Positions 12,945 to 24,600 of a stretch of 64,000 nucleotides of DNA are shown here, piece after piece. The stretch comes from Cyclina sinensis (lineage: Eukaryota > Mollusca > Bivalvia > Venerida > Veneridae), in assembly GCA_012932295.1 (NCBI GenBank), contig JAAONU010000013.1, positions 4,510,603-4,574,602 of the forward strand, in the 5' to 3' direction. The notes below the pieces were generated by a model. That model ran no database searches. It was given only the letters and a program-made list of their open reading frames with translations, and was not told the origin of the DNA. Every line of letters starts with the position of its first letter. Positions within the stretch are counted from its first letter, which is position 1. A program made the translations under genes and the position numbers.

Positions 12945-12955
12945 TCATTTCTTCT
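12945..12955 (+). repeat. Target-site duplication of SINE, right
   Basis: Exact copy of 12654-12664. Confidence 0.85.
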
Positions 12956-13479
12956 ATTAAAGATTGTACTGGACTTTCCTAGGAAAACTTGTTAAGTTAG
13001 TAAGTCTATCTGACAACTGAAAATTGTGTTACACTAAACACATCAAATAATCACTCCCTTGTGAAACAGAAACATTGGAACATTATGTGGTCAAATAAGG
13101 AATGGTTTCTATGTTTATTATGGTAATGCCAAAAAGTGTCATAATTTTATATGAAAAATGAACTAGTTTTTTTTCTTAAATAAACAATTAATGCTGAAAG
13201 CTAATGTTTGCTTCATCATCACCAGGCAGTATAAATATAAAAGATATTAAAATCTTTAATATAATAAACATATAAAAATTGTGATACTAGTCAAAAGTAA
13301 CAAGGTCATAACACATTCATTACTGGATTAGAAACAGTCACACAAACAAAGTTACTCATGCAAAATTCATCTCAATCAGTCATGTGAAGGGAGACAACAC
13401 GCAAAACATACCATATTTAATGAACAGGGTAGGTAACTCTGTCTGTAAAACAGTGTAAATAATAATAAATGTATCAACA

Positions 13480-13619
13480 AAATAAAAGACTGAAATCATG
13501 AAGTTGAAAAAGGACTTCTGAAATAAAACAATGGCTCCTTCACAATTCATCAAATTCTTCAGCTTATCATGCTTTCGGCTAAATCTCTCAGCTATGTCAT
13601 AACATCTCTTACAACTGTC
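13480..13619 (-). other. Possible exon with coiled-coil-like frame
   Basis: On the - strand an open frame begins after a TGA near 13629. It passes a possible acceptor (gtgacag) and encodes a charged stretch (RCYDIAERFSRKHDKLKNLM) before continuing into a hydrophobic, less convincing part. It could belong to the coiled-coil gene that starts at 40657. However, its required entry phase does not match the end of the exon at 18510, and no good donor is seen. Recorded as a lead only. Confidence 0.2.
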
Positions 13620-13689
13620 ACATCACTAGTTTAACATATTGATAATTAGAGCATAAAACTTTAGTTTCTGAATTATATATCCTGTGACA

Positions 13690-14090
13690 TCACAGGAAAA
13701 ACAGCATAATGCTTATCACAGATCTACCTGTCAGCCAAACTGAGACACAGAGACCACATCCAAGGGGTCAATGTGTGCATTTTCAGCCAATCAACAGCTG
13801 CATAACACATAAGTAAGCAGCTTGCCAATTTTTAATCAATATTTTTTCTTCAGATTATAGTCATAAAAGTTTGAATGAGTTAACTGTGTTAATACTGACT
13901 AATATCATAACTGACTGACATGTAACCACTGATTCACATTTTAAACAACACAAAAATGGGTGGAGAAAAGTGTCAAAAGAAAGGTACGTATGAGTGCAGG
14001 ATAATCAGTCTTTTTGTTTGATATGTGTTAACCTCACACAAAAGTAGAATGAAGCAGTTGCACTTAAATTTTTCAAAGGCATAATATGGT
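13690..14090 (+). repeat. Dispersed repeat R2, copy 1
   Basis: Similar in the same order to 17300-17650. Shared landmarks are catcacag..ctacctgtca near the start, then a stretch ending aacacaaaaa(t)ggg with gagaaaag, then tgttaacctca/gcatcagcctca. The copies are clearly diverged. No terminal repeats identified. Confidence 0.6.
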
Positions 14091-14639
14091 TCCTTAAGGT
14101 ATGTCGATATCTCTATACTTGAATAAATGTACAACATTTACTGAATATAATAGCCTGTATTGTAAACAACTCTTCTAGTAAGCTCTTGATCTTTTAATGC
14201 AAAATTTGTGAAAACTAGTTTATTTCTGTACAGAATATTTTCTTGGCTACTCAGTGATCAAATAAATGATGAAGAATGTTTGTGGAAATATTATATATTT
14301 GGAACTTACTTTCATGTATGTTTAAAAAAAGTTTTGGTTTTGAATTTAACAAAAACAAACTGTTAGCATCATTGCAGAGCTCACCTTGACTCCAAAGGTG
14401 CACATAGGCATGCAATTCATAAATAACAAATTAATCACAGAAATATGGTTATACAACTAATCTGAGTAAGGATGATACTGAAATATCCTTGAGCAACAAC
14501 ATGGTAGCTTTGCATCTGACAATACCATCCATCTGTTTTCTGAACAGACCCTTTTTTCATTAATATACCAACACCATTAAAAATGGTACTGTCCAAATCC
14601 CAATTATAGATCAGGCCATTTCAGAAATATAGCATAAAG

Positions 14640-14870
14640 GCTAAAACTTCCATAGATCTGGAAAAGACAGGGCTTTGGATGAAAAGAGGGGCTGAACAGA
14701 CAAGGATTCTTAAAGCAAAAGGGTTGAAGAATGAGGTTTTTGGGAAGGAAAAGAGGTTGAAGGGTGAGAGATCTGAAGAGAAAAGGGGGCTGAAGAGAGA
14801 AGAATTGAGGTAGAAAAAAAGGAGGCTTTAGAGAGAGGGACTTAGGAAGAAAAGGGGGTGGACTTTCATC
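14640..14870 (+). repeat. Polypurine tract with degenerate repeats
   Basis: About 230 bp are strongly purine-biased on the + strand. Phrases such as ggggctgaagaga, gaaaagagg and gaaaaggggg recur at roughly 35-40 bp. No open frame of note. Confidence 0.7.
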
Positions 14871-15479
14871 ACTTTAGGAACAGATCCTAGGCTGACTTTT
14901 CACGAGACTGTTTTAATGCAGTATAACCTGACAAGACTCATAACTCAATGTTGTTTTGATATATGACATCAATTAACATGACAGGATTCTCATGTAGAGA
15001 ACACATCTGAGAATTTCTTCCACTTTGTAGTTCAGAAACAAGTATGTTATAGTCCCACTAGATAAAAGGAACATAAAAACCATGTAGCAATTTTATGGCA
15101 AGATATCTCAAATATTATGAGAATATTTGACGAACAAATATCTGATCAAAAGCAAAGTTTAGCAAGAACTATCCCCTTGTAGACCACTAATAGGACTAGC
15201 ATCCTCAGTCTGGTTAGCATTTTTGGCTCTTCATTGATGTCCACTTGTAAGACCTCTAAAGTTTCTTCTCAAGTAACTGGCCAAAAGCTCTAGGCACTGA
15301 GATACATAACAGACTTTCACACTTGCTATTCAGACCAAGTCTTAACTGTTATTTTCTATTTTTTCTATTTATCATGACAGATACATGTAGGATACAAATT
15401 GTGTGGATTAATTATGGTGTCTATTATATTTTACATGCTCTCTCTTTACTTCTTTTCTTTCTATTTGAGTTTATCTATC

Positions 15480-15730
15480 ATTGGTACTGGTTGCTCATAT
15501 GACGTAGGACCCCTTCAGAGAGTAGTTATTTTATGACGTGGGGGATAGGGTGAGATAGAGAAAGCACCATGTTCCAGAGACACCCCTGATTCTTTTGCAT
15601 GCCCGGTGTACAGCACTGACACATGGGACCTCAGTTTAACATCTCATCTGAAAGACAATTAGTAATGTGAGTAGAGGAGCAGGGAATCGATCTCGCAACC
15701 CCTTCGTTACCACTGATCCTTCCCTTTTTA
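15480..15730 (+). repeat. Dispersed repeat family R1, forward copy
   Basis: Shares catgggacctcag.ttaacat, tctcatctgaaagacaatta and the trailing segment with 38650-38775, and in reverse with 4320-4530. Not coding. Confidence 0.7.
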
Positions 15731-16429
15731 TTTCCTTAAACTTCAGCAGAAATGGGTGAGGATTCAGTTTTTGTTTTTTATGTTGAAATTAAGATAGTGT
15801 TATTAATTGAATCATCAGACACTTAAAACATTAAATTCATACTGTGTTCATATCAATCTTTATCACTTGTCTGACCAAATTAGATGATGCGATATACGAC
15901 AACCTGGGTTCTAGACAAAGGCCTGCCCCTTGGAACACAAAACTGACCAACATTACTGTGATATTAAGAAGCTTTTTTATGACATGACTGTCCAAACAGC
16001 TGTCAGTTTACTAGTAGGATTACTCTAATATTACTAACCATTTTATCTAAGAACCATTGGTGGGCTTAATAGCGGAATTCTACTGTATAAATGTAATTAT
16101 CTATTCAAAGATTCATAAAACTTGATCAAACCCTGAATTCGGTGACGCTTCTGATTATTAAATTTAATCAACTTCTATCAATAGGAGCCCAGCTTATTTG
16201 ATGTCACAGCAGCCTCTGTGTTGATGGAATAAAAAGCAATGTTAATGATAACAAATCGAGTTTTGCAAAAAGATGGGATACACTGAAAAGGTATAGAATT
16301 TCTTTTTTTTACTGACATCATTTTAAAGAGTTTGTATCTGCTCTATGCAGGAAGCAGAAATTTACAGATATCAATCCTGAGACATCACTTTGTTCAAAAT
16401 ATGTAAAAACTGGAAAGGTATCTGTAAAT

Positions 16430-16860
16430 TAATTGAAAATCCCCAGGTGCACAACCTTACTTGCTGGTATATATTCATGTAAAGTTTCGACACTAGGCTG
16501 AGTGTGTGACACAAGCTTTTTAGTAGCAATTTTAACTAAATCAAGGGCCAAATCTCTGCTCGACGGATGGAAATGAAATATCTCAGGTGCACAACTTAAT
16601 TTGCTGATCTATATCCCTATTAGGTTACCTGACCCTAAGTCTAACAGTGTTGGCTGAGTGCATGACATAAACTTTTTGGTAGCTATTTTGACTAAAAATG
16701 GGCCATAACTCTGCTTTCCCTGAATAGAGGGAGACGAAAAATCCAAGGTGCACAACTTCACTTGCTGATCTGTATCCCTATGAAGTTTCATGACCCTTAG
16801 GGTAAAAGTGTTGGCTGAGCACGTGACACAAACTTTCGAGCTGAAGGACAGACAGACAGA
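16430..16860 (+). repeat. Three ~140-160 bp tandem modules of a dispersed repeat
   Basis: The phrase ca(a)ggtgcacaac recurs at 16444, 16584 and 16744, each time followed by ttgctg.tat(a/c)..tc and later gtg..tgacacaaactttt. A short gacagacagacagaca run closes the block. Modules of this kind are common in bivalve repeats. Overlapping ORFs on the - strand arise from the repeat and the following C-run. Confidence 0.8.
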
Positions 16861-17299
16861 CAAGAGCAAACCTAAGTGCCCTCCCCCCCCCCACCGACCC
16901 TCCACCAATAGGGGCAAAAAAAGTCAATTTCCAAATACATCTCAAAGTGTCTTTTTTCCCTGATTTGCTGGCCAAAGAAATAATCATGCGGCCCATATTT
17001 GATGCCCACTAACTTTCCTATGCTTAAAAAAACATCCAATGTAAAAACAGATCTAACTTTTTTGCAAGAATGTGGAAATACTATACTAATTTTGTGTAAG
17101 AATTTGGATTTAATGACTGGCATTATCCATGTTAAACTTCTAAAATATGAACATGACAGTGTGTATTGTATCATCAAATATAGCATACACAGTTTTCTAT
17201 GATGGTAACGCTGTGCAAAATTTAAGTGCATTACCGGTACTTCAGTTTCTAAAATTTACATTCTGCAACAATAAAGCATTAAAGGCAAAAAAAAACAAT

Positions 17300-17650
17300 A
17301 TACTTGTCACAGCTCTACCTGTCAATCAAATTGGTGAACTGAAACATGATTGGTTGATGCATCCTGTCATTAGTTTCAGCCTATCGAAGCTTCCTAAAAC
17401 ATATGTAACACCCCTCCCCCACCCCCAAACCTCTGAGGTGACTATCAACATTTTTCAGGACTGCATCAACTGATTTCATAATAGACTGATAGGAAATCAC
17501 TTGTTCATAGGTAATCAACACAAAAAAGGGCAGAGAAAAGGTTGGTACTGGTGAAGTTGATCAGCTTTTCTGTATGATCTGCATCAGCCTCATAAAAAAG
17601 ATGAAGATGTTGCCCTTAATTTTGCAACATGATCAATTTACATCTGCTAT
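17300..17650 (+). repeat. Dispersed repeat R2, copy 2
   Basis: Diverged partner of 13690-14090, with the same order of landmarks. Confidence 0.6.
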
Positions 17651-18509
17651 ACAGCAACACATCATCCTAACTCTCTTGAAATCTTTTGTAAGTAAACAAA
17701 GACTACCTACTGAGGTTTGAAATCTGATCAATTTTTCAGGCAGTAAAGGATAAATCTGATATGCAAATTATCACAACTTTCAAAATCAATTAAGTCTAAA
17801 ATCAGACTACCCATTTAATGTACTCAAAATGATGGTTTCTGAGAAATAATGGGACATTAATCAAGCCACCTTTTTCCTAGGTTAATATTCATTACGCCGG
17901 TATTTCAAAGTTTTCATGTACTTCACATTTTATCTACCTACAGTGGTATCATTATAACAATAATAAAGTCATGGTCCTTTGTCCCAACACATCTTACTAC
18001 ATTCCATAAAACCACGTACTGTACTGTGCTGTCGCTTATATTACTGTCAAAATTTAAGAGCTTGTTAATTCATCTTGAGCTTTAAGAACAAATTTTGAGC
18101 ACCTGAAATCAATGAATTGGCATATGCATCATCAGTAGTAAACACTTAACCTGATTTCACTGGATTAAGAATGTCAAAGCCTCTGCCTGTGACAAAAAAA
18201 CTAAGTTATTTTAAGTTTAATGTGATTTAGTTTCAATATGACTGTTTTACATCAGTTCTTGATGCAATCTATATAAATTAAACTTGATGAATGCTTCCTG
18301 GAATTCTGACCAACACTTGGGCAAAAAACATGAAATATGGAAGAAAGAGAGGTTAGAGATCCAAAAAAGTTATTGTACATGAAAAACTGTGGCTTTCTAG
18401 AGAAAATCTTCACCTCATTTACAAGCATCAATGACTACTTGAGAATGTTCAGCTTTTGCTTTTAAGAAATGAAACTGAATATATGTTCAAATATTGAAAG
18501 GAAATGTAC
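17651..18509. other. Non-coding, presumed intron of the coiled-coil gene
   Basis: This lies just downstream of the last recognised exon. No following exon was identified. Confidence 0.4.
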
Positions 18510-18675
18510 CTCGGCTTCAGCCTGAGCTATCTGTTGGCGTCTTTGCTCTGCATACTCATCTTGCTTGCGTATCAATTCTTGCTGAAGGGATACTTTCTCT
18601 CGCAAAATTTCATGATCTTCAAGTCGAACCTCTTCCTTCGCTTGATCCCATTTGTCCTGACAATTCCTCATATCT
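18510..18675 (-). CDS. Coiled-coil gene, exon 4
   Basis: 166 nt. The acceptor tttacag precedes it and the donor is gtacat. It enters with one base that completes a Gly codon and ends in phase 0. It encodes DMRNCQDKWDQAKEEVRLED followed by an E/Q/R-rich helix (EILREKVSLQQELIRKQDEY) and QAEAE. Long-helix composition with no proline supports a coiled coil. Confidence 0.75.
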
Positions 18676-21600
18676 CTGTAAATATAGACAAAAACATTTA
18701 GATTATAAGGTTCAAAGTCTGGTGTGTAGCTGGATTTCTTTCAAAATTGTAGGACTCATCTGCCTGGAGGGTCTTAGCACAAGCTCTTTTGATTTTTGTT
18801 ATGTTCTCAAAAGATGATGACATAGCTTACAATATATCTGGTTATCTTAGAAAAATCACCTTCTATCACTAAATGTAACCATGACATTTGAACTCAACTA
18901 TACCTGTCCCATTTTCTGTGCTTCAAACTAATTTAATTAACAGCTTAATTTTAAAATCTTCTTCACTATTATGCAGCTGAAAGGTAATAAACCCATTTCA
19001 CCAAGGCAGACTTTACACTAGGTAGATTGCAAGAACCATGTCACCTGAAAACAAGATACTAGCACATGAGTATGTATCTATGTTGTTGTAGTGGAGTACC
19101 AAAGATATGAACCTGACATGACAAACATTAATGCACAGAGAAGTAAGTACAGAAAAAAAGAATCATTTTTCATAATTTGTATAGTGAATAGTCACGCAAC
19201 TTAAAAAAGCGGAAAATTTACAAGCAATAAATACCTGCCAGAATATATTCCAAGTATGAATATATTGTGTACGAAGCTATTTATAACACTGAAGCTATCG
19301 CTTTTCACTGGTATAGAGCAATGCTTTGTTTGTTCCGACACACTGGGAACAAGCTCTTTGAGCCTTGGAGCACTCGTCAATATTGGCCCGTTTGAAGATA
19401 TCATCATGTAGATCAAAATAATGAATTATGCATACATGATATTGATGCAAGACTGTGTATATTAGTGTGAGGATCCATATTAGAGCACACATACAGTGGC
19501 ACTTAATTATGCATGTGTTTTGGCCCAGCAGCTTTCTTATGATATCCCCTTCTTTACTGTCCCTGTAACATGTTGATTTGGAAGTGAAGATTAACAAAAT
19601 ATCTCAAGATGTTAGTAACCAAGATATAGAGAGTTAAAAGTTTTTTTTAAATGGTTGCAGAGATAATGTTTTTGCAACTTAATTCAAGTATTCTCAATAT
19701 TTACTGCTTCCATATTGTATTCCAAATGGTACTCATGCATAAAGAAAGGAGAGCCCAAAGTCAAATTTGAACACCAGGATATAATTAACATGTGACCTGC
19801 AAGTTCGATAACCGATGGTTTTGCTCTTATAACAAAGCACTTCCTTAAAGCATGATCCATTACACTGTATTCATTACAATCAGTCAATTACCTAACTTCT
19901 ACAGTCCTGGAAATTAAAGCACTATGTATGTTCATAGGATTTCAGCTTAAAAGATACCATCATGAAATCGACGACAAGGATTCCTTCTAAAGCAACTGAT
20001 TCACAAGCTGTTTGCCGATGCATAAAGAAGAAAATATTTACACATACAGAAATTCTAGATGCGTTTGTACAGAAAACATGAAAACTTAATGTGTTTTTTT
20101 TTTTGTGCAAAAGAAAGAAATAAGAATTAAAATTTTTTAAACTTTATTTTTACCTAAGCAAGTGCTAAGAGAATTATGAGAATTGGTTACACAGGTAACA
20201 TGGTGGTTTTTGCATATGTTTAATTGTAACTAGTGTGCTGTTATTTGACTTCTCTCCGAACACAATCTAGCAATTGCCGATGAATGAAGAGATAGATAAT
20301 ATGTACAGAAGGAAATAGGATCCCAGATTTTTAAATGTGCTGGGTATATAGCACCACTTCATATGAGGTTTATTTCTTGCTGAGGGGGGATTCCTGGTGT
20401 CCTCACGATTTCACAGAAGTTCTGTACAGCGTTTTTTAATAGCTTCCCATGATAATGAGCAATTATGTCAGTTTTCATTAAGTTTACAGTATTTTTAGTA
20501 CATTTTTTGGATATCCCAGAGTTTATGTTGGAGTGGGGACAGATGCTGGTTGATTCAACCTTAATCAACTATTCACCTAGAGAATATTTACTTTGAGAAG
20601 CAAGCACAAAGTTAAATTCATTTGATCTATATTTAGACAGTTGGTTTCCAATGTTGTTTAGACTCTTTTCCTTACTTTCGTATGTATGAATTCACATTGC
20701 AGCCCTTTAAAGAAATGTAAATTTTGAGATATTTATATATGAGTGCTTCAGCAACATCAATGATCAGAATGTCAGCTGTAACTTATTTGCACGGTTTGTT
20801 CAACAAAACCTTTCACCTTGTTTTTTTTTTAAATAGTACAGATATGTTACTCAGTTCGTCACAGGGTAAAACTTTGTTTAAACACTAAATTAAGACCAAC
20901 GAAGAGAAAAGCTTCTGTGGCACAGCAAGTTAGCTTGTCACCAATTATTTTACTTAATCAAAGGTACTGATCCTTATCAAAGGGCAAAGGTTCGAATCCT
21001 ACACATGCAAGAATTTTTACATCCATTATCAAGCTATATAGAAGCATATTATTATTTTTCTGAAGTAGATTTTGACTTATCTGTAATTTTAAAGAAAAGT
21101 ATTTCTGAACTAATTCAGCAGGTCAGTTAGTTTTAATGGGTAATTCATGAAGCAATCCTCTAGGACTACAACTGCATGATAAATCTGGTTTAATACACAT
21201 TTTGCAAAACAGTTAAGAAGTATATAACTGTTATACCACTAAACCGCAAAAAAAAAGAGAAAAAGTTATACACTTACTGAAGTATTTTCATTTATAAATA
21301 CAAAATGCAAACATTCCTCAAACTCTGTATATATATATAATGTTACATATATTTTCAACTCTGTTACAAATATCAAGCAGTTACAAGATTGACATACAAC
21401 ACACTATTGACACACAATATACAAGACACTGAAATCATATCCTTTTTCATGATTCTCAAATTTTTATACAACAATGAAAAACCCTTCCATACACTAAATT
21501 AACCATAAAGAGGGCTTTTTTTTATACACATTCTCTACATTTATGACAATCTATATTCTCTTGCTCGAAGATATTATATCAAACTTGAATGAATAAAGAT

Positions 21601-24600
21601 GTATCAAAACTTGTTATTCTAAATGCGTAACAAGCCTGCTTTTTCAAAGATAAAGTCTACCGTGAAATTAAAATGTTGAATTAAGAATTGAGAAAAGGGT
21701 AACAAATTTCATATAATGGAAATACTGCATACATCTTTCAATATGCAGTACTTTTTAAGTAAAGTAGTAAAATTGTAAGGAAACATAGCAACCAGTAATA
21801 ATCATTAAAAAAAAATAAACCTTCCACTGATCTCTAGTTATACTTACAGTCAGTGTGCACTATGCACTACTCCATCTTTACAGTTAACAGTTCTACGTAT
21901 GGTTTTTCTTAACAACCCATATCCCAAAACTTTATTTTCCACTGCGTCAGCAAGTGACAATTTAATCACAGTTCGAACGTCAAGGGTCTGCCCAGTCTTT
22001 GACAAATGAGAAAACATTTATCGTCTGATCAATGTTAGAAACTTGTTCAAACCTTGCGACGCTTCAACACCGTACAATTTACAAACAATTATGAGCACTC
22101 AATTGGATCATAGAGTAACTCTTAACTATTATTCTACAGGCTTGAATTACCTTAAAATACAGAAATCACAAAACTCTTGATCAACTGAAAAGATTGTTTA
22201 ACTTTTTTTTTAATGCTAGACCAAAACCTAACAAAACTCTTGCTCCAACAAAATTTTCAGTACATGATGTGAAGAAAGACTTTGTAAGGAAATGGCAGTT
22301 GTATGACTCGATCTAGGTGGGCCCTCCCTATAAAAGCACCAGTTACCTGTAACAAAAAGCTACTATTTTTCCCAGCTGGTGTTAAATTGGTCCTTATTCT
22401 AGAACTATCTAATAGATAGAATTATATCTATTTTCTTTTTCATTAGAAATTTCAGCAATCTTTCAGTTTTTTTGTTATATATGTTGAAACATTCAGTCAG
22501 TAAACATCTGTAAATTAATAATGACTTAATATTCAGTATATTAACTCTTTATAAGAAATTATGCATTTTGTTTGTTTTTTTAACTTTTCACATTATCATT
22601 TCACATCTTCATTTACCTCATTTCTTCAGCACTTTTTCTCTGACAAAACTCCTTTCATCACATTTTCAATGGATCTCGTAGCAGAGAAATGTAAGCTTGT
22701 TTCCACTTAAAGAATTAGGACAATCCTTGAAGACGTTTTTACTAGATATTGCTTCAAACAATTATATCTAAGCACTAGACCTATCAATTTATGATAATGA
22801 GTTTTTCCTTCTTAAGTTTTTTCCATATTTGTAAAGTCTTTGGAAACCAGATATCCCCTGGGATGATGTCAATTATGAAAACAAGGAAATGATTTGACCA
22901 AATCCAGCATAAGACAATTCTACGAAGTTCTGCACTGTCTATCTTGAGCCCAGTGTAGTCCTGTATTGGATAACTTCAGACCGTCTTACTCTGGGATAAA
23001 TCCACTTCATCATCCAAGTCCCTAGGACCATGTAAGGATAATCCTTTTCAAGTAAAAACAAATTCATCAATGTTTTCTCTGTAATTGTGAAGAGGAAGGT
23101 TTGTACTGACAGAATAATCTGGTTTCTTCAGTTTAGATCTCTGGTAATGATACTTCCCTACAAACATTTAGTTAAACTAACCTCAATGTTTTAGTCAGTT
23201 CTTGCTGCCTTGCTATTATTTGAACAAATGGTACAGAACCAGTATAAATTATAATGTTACAAAGGCAACTTTCTAGAAACAAGAGGGCCATCATGTGGCA
23301 CAAGTTCACTCAGCCGAGTGCAATAGAACTGTTTTTTGAAGACATATGTCCTGTATGGCTGTATAAAAAGTCTTTTGATTAAGGCTTAGCCAGTGTAGAC
23401 TATGCACAGTTAACAGTTTTTTTCATATAATTACAAACCTATATAATCAAAGTTGGAACTAACCTGTTTAGCAACTGAAGTTTATGAATTACTACTTGAC
23501 CCATGGGATGGTAAACTCCAAGAGGAAAATCTGGATAATTTTTGCAGAGGACCTTTACATGAAGCTAAATGTTATGCCATTTTATCTACATATGAGCATC
23601 ATATTTAAATTCGAGATCTTTTTGTTATGAAATAATTTCTTTATGTCTCTGAATAATGGGTGACCCCTCCCCACTCCCTCAGTACAAGGGACATTTATGA
23701 TTGAATAATCTTAGAATAGGTCTACTAGATGAAGCTTTCAAAAGCTTTCACACACAATATCTAAGCTCTTGGCCTTTTTTTTTTTATAAGAAGTTTTTAT
23801 TTTAAACATTTTACCTATGTAAGTCCATTAAAACCTATAGACCCAGGGCACAACTAAGGACATATTTTGAACAAATTCTACTGAGGATTATTTAATGATG
23901 CTACATGCCAATATATACATTAGTGCAGGCCCCTGTAAGCTAAAGCTTGACCCCATAGGTCCAAAATGAAAAGGGTTAACTACTCATCATGCCCAACAGT
24001 TCTTTAAACTTTGAGGATCCTGAGATTAGTTGATCTTAAGTTATAAACTGAACACTGCTTTCAAAGTACAGGTCCCTGTAAGTTTGTCCCTTTTTTCTCT
24101 CTAGGCTTATACTTTCTCAAGTTACTGACTGGAAATTTGTTTTCAAAGAGCAAGTCCAACTCAGCTTGTCCTTGGACCCAGCAAGATCAATATCAATAGG
24201 GGTCATCTACTTCCTAATGCCCATCCATTCTGTACAGTTTGAGCCTTCCTGCATTCATAAGTTATTGATAGGAAACAATTGTTTAGTCTACAGACCTTCA
24301 TACCGACCTACTGACCTACTTACCAATCAAAGAGGGAGCATAAAAATTAAATGCATAACAGGTAATTGAAAAAACAACATAATCTATCCTAATAGACAAC
24401 AAAATTTTATATGCATAAATGTCATTATAAACGAAAAGGAAAGCTTTTTTTTTCATATCATTTGAAAGTCAGCTAGAGACAAGAGACCAGTTTAAAAAGT
24501 GGTTTGAGGGAACAATGCCATAGCCAGACCTGAAAAAATCACTAAGACGGGTCCAGGGGCATGGTCCCCCAGAAATTATATTTTGCTAGGAGCCATTTCT

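Noticed and set aside
13930..13992. Possible first exon beginning ATGGGTGGAGAAAAG with gtacgt donor (+ strand)
   Set aside because: The same stretch recurs in decayed form at 17510-17560 as part of dispersed repeat R2, so it is repeat sequence.
14340..14450. Donor caag|gtgagc on the - strand with a short open frame
   Set aside because: Only about 24 codons, dominated by Met/Cys, no acceptor with a pyrimidine tract, no partner exon.
16609..17231. Three overlapping - strand ORFs of 72-119 codons
   Set aside because: They run through the 140-160 bp module repeat, a C-run and intronic sequence in different frames. No conserved motif.
20918..20999. Functional tRNA gene
   Set aside because: The A and B boxes are present but the acceptor stem does not pair and no proper anticodon arm forms.
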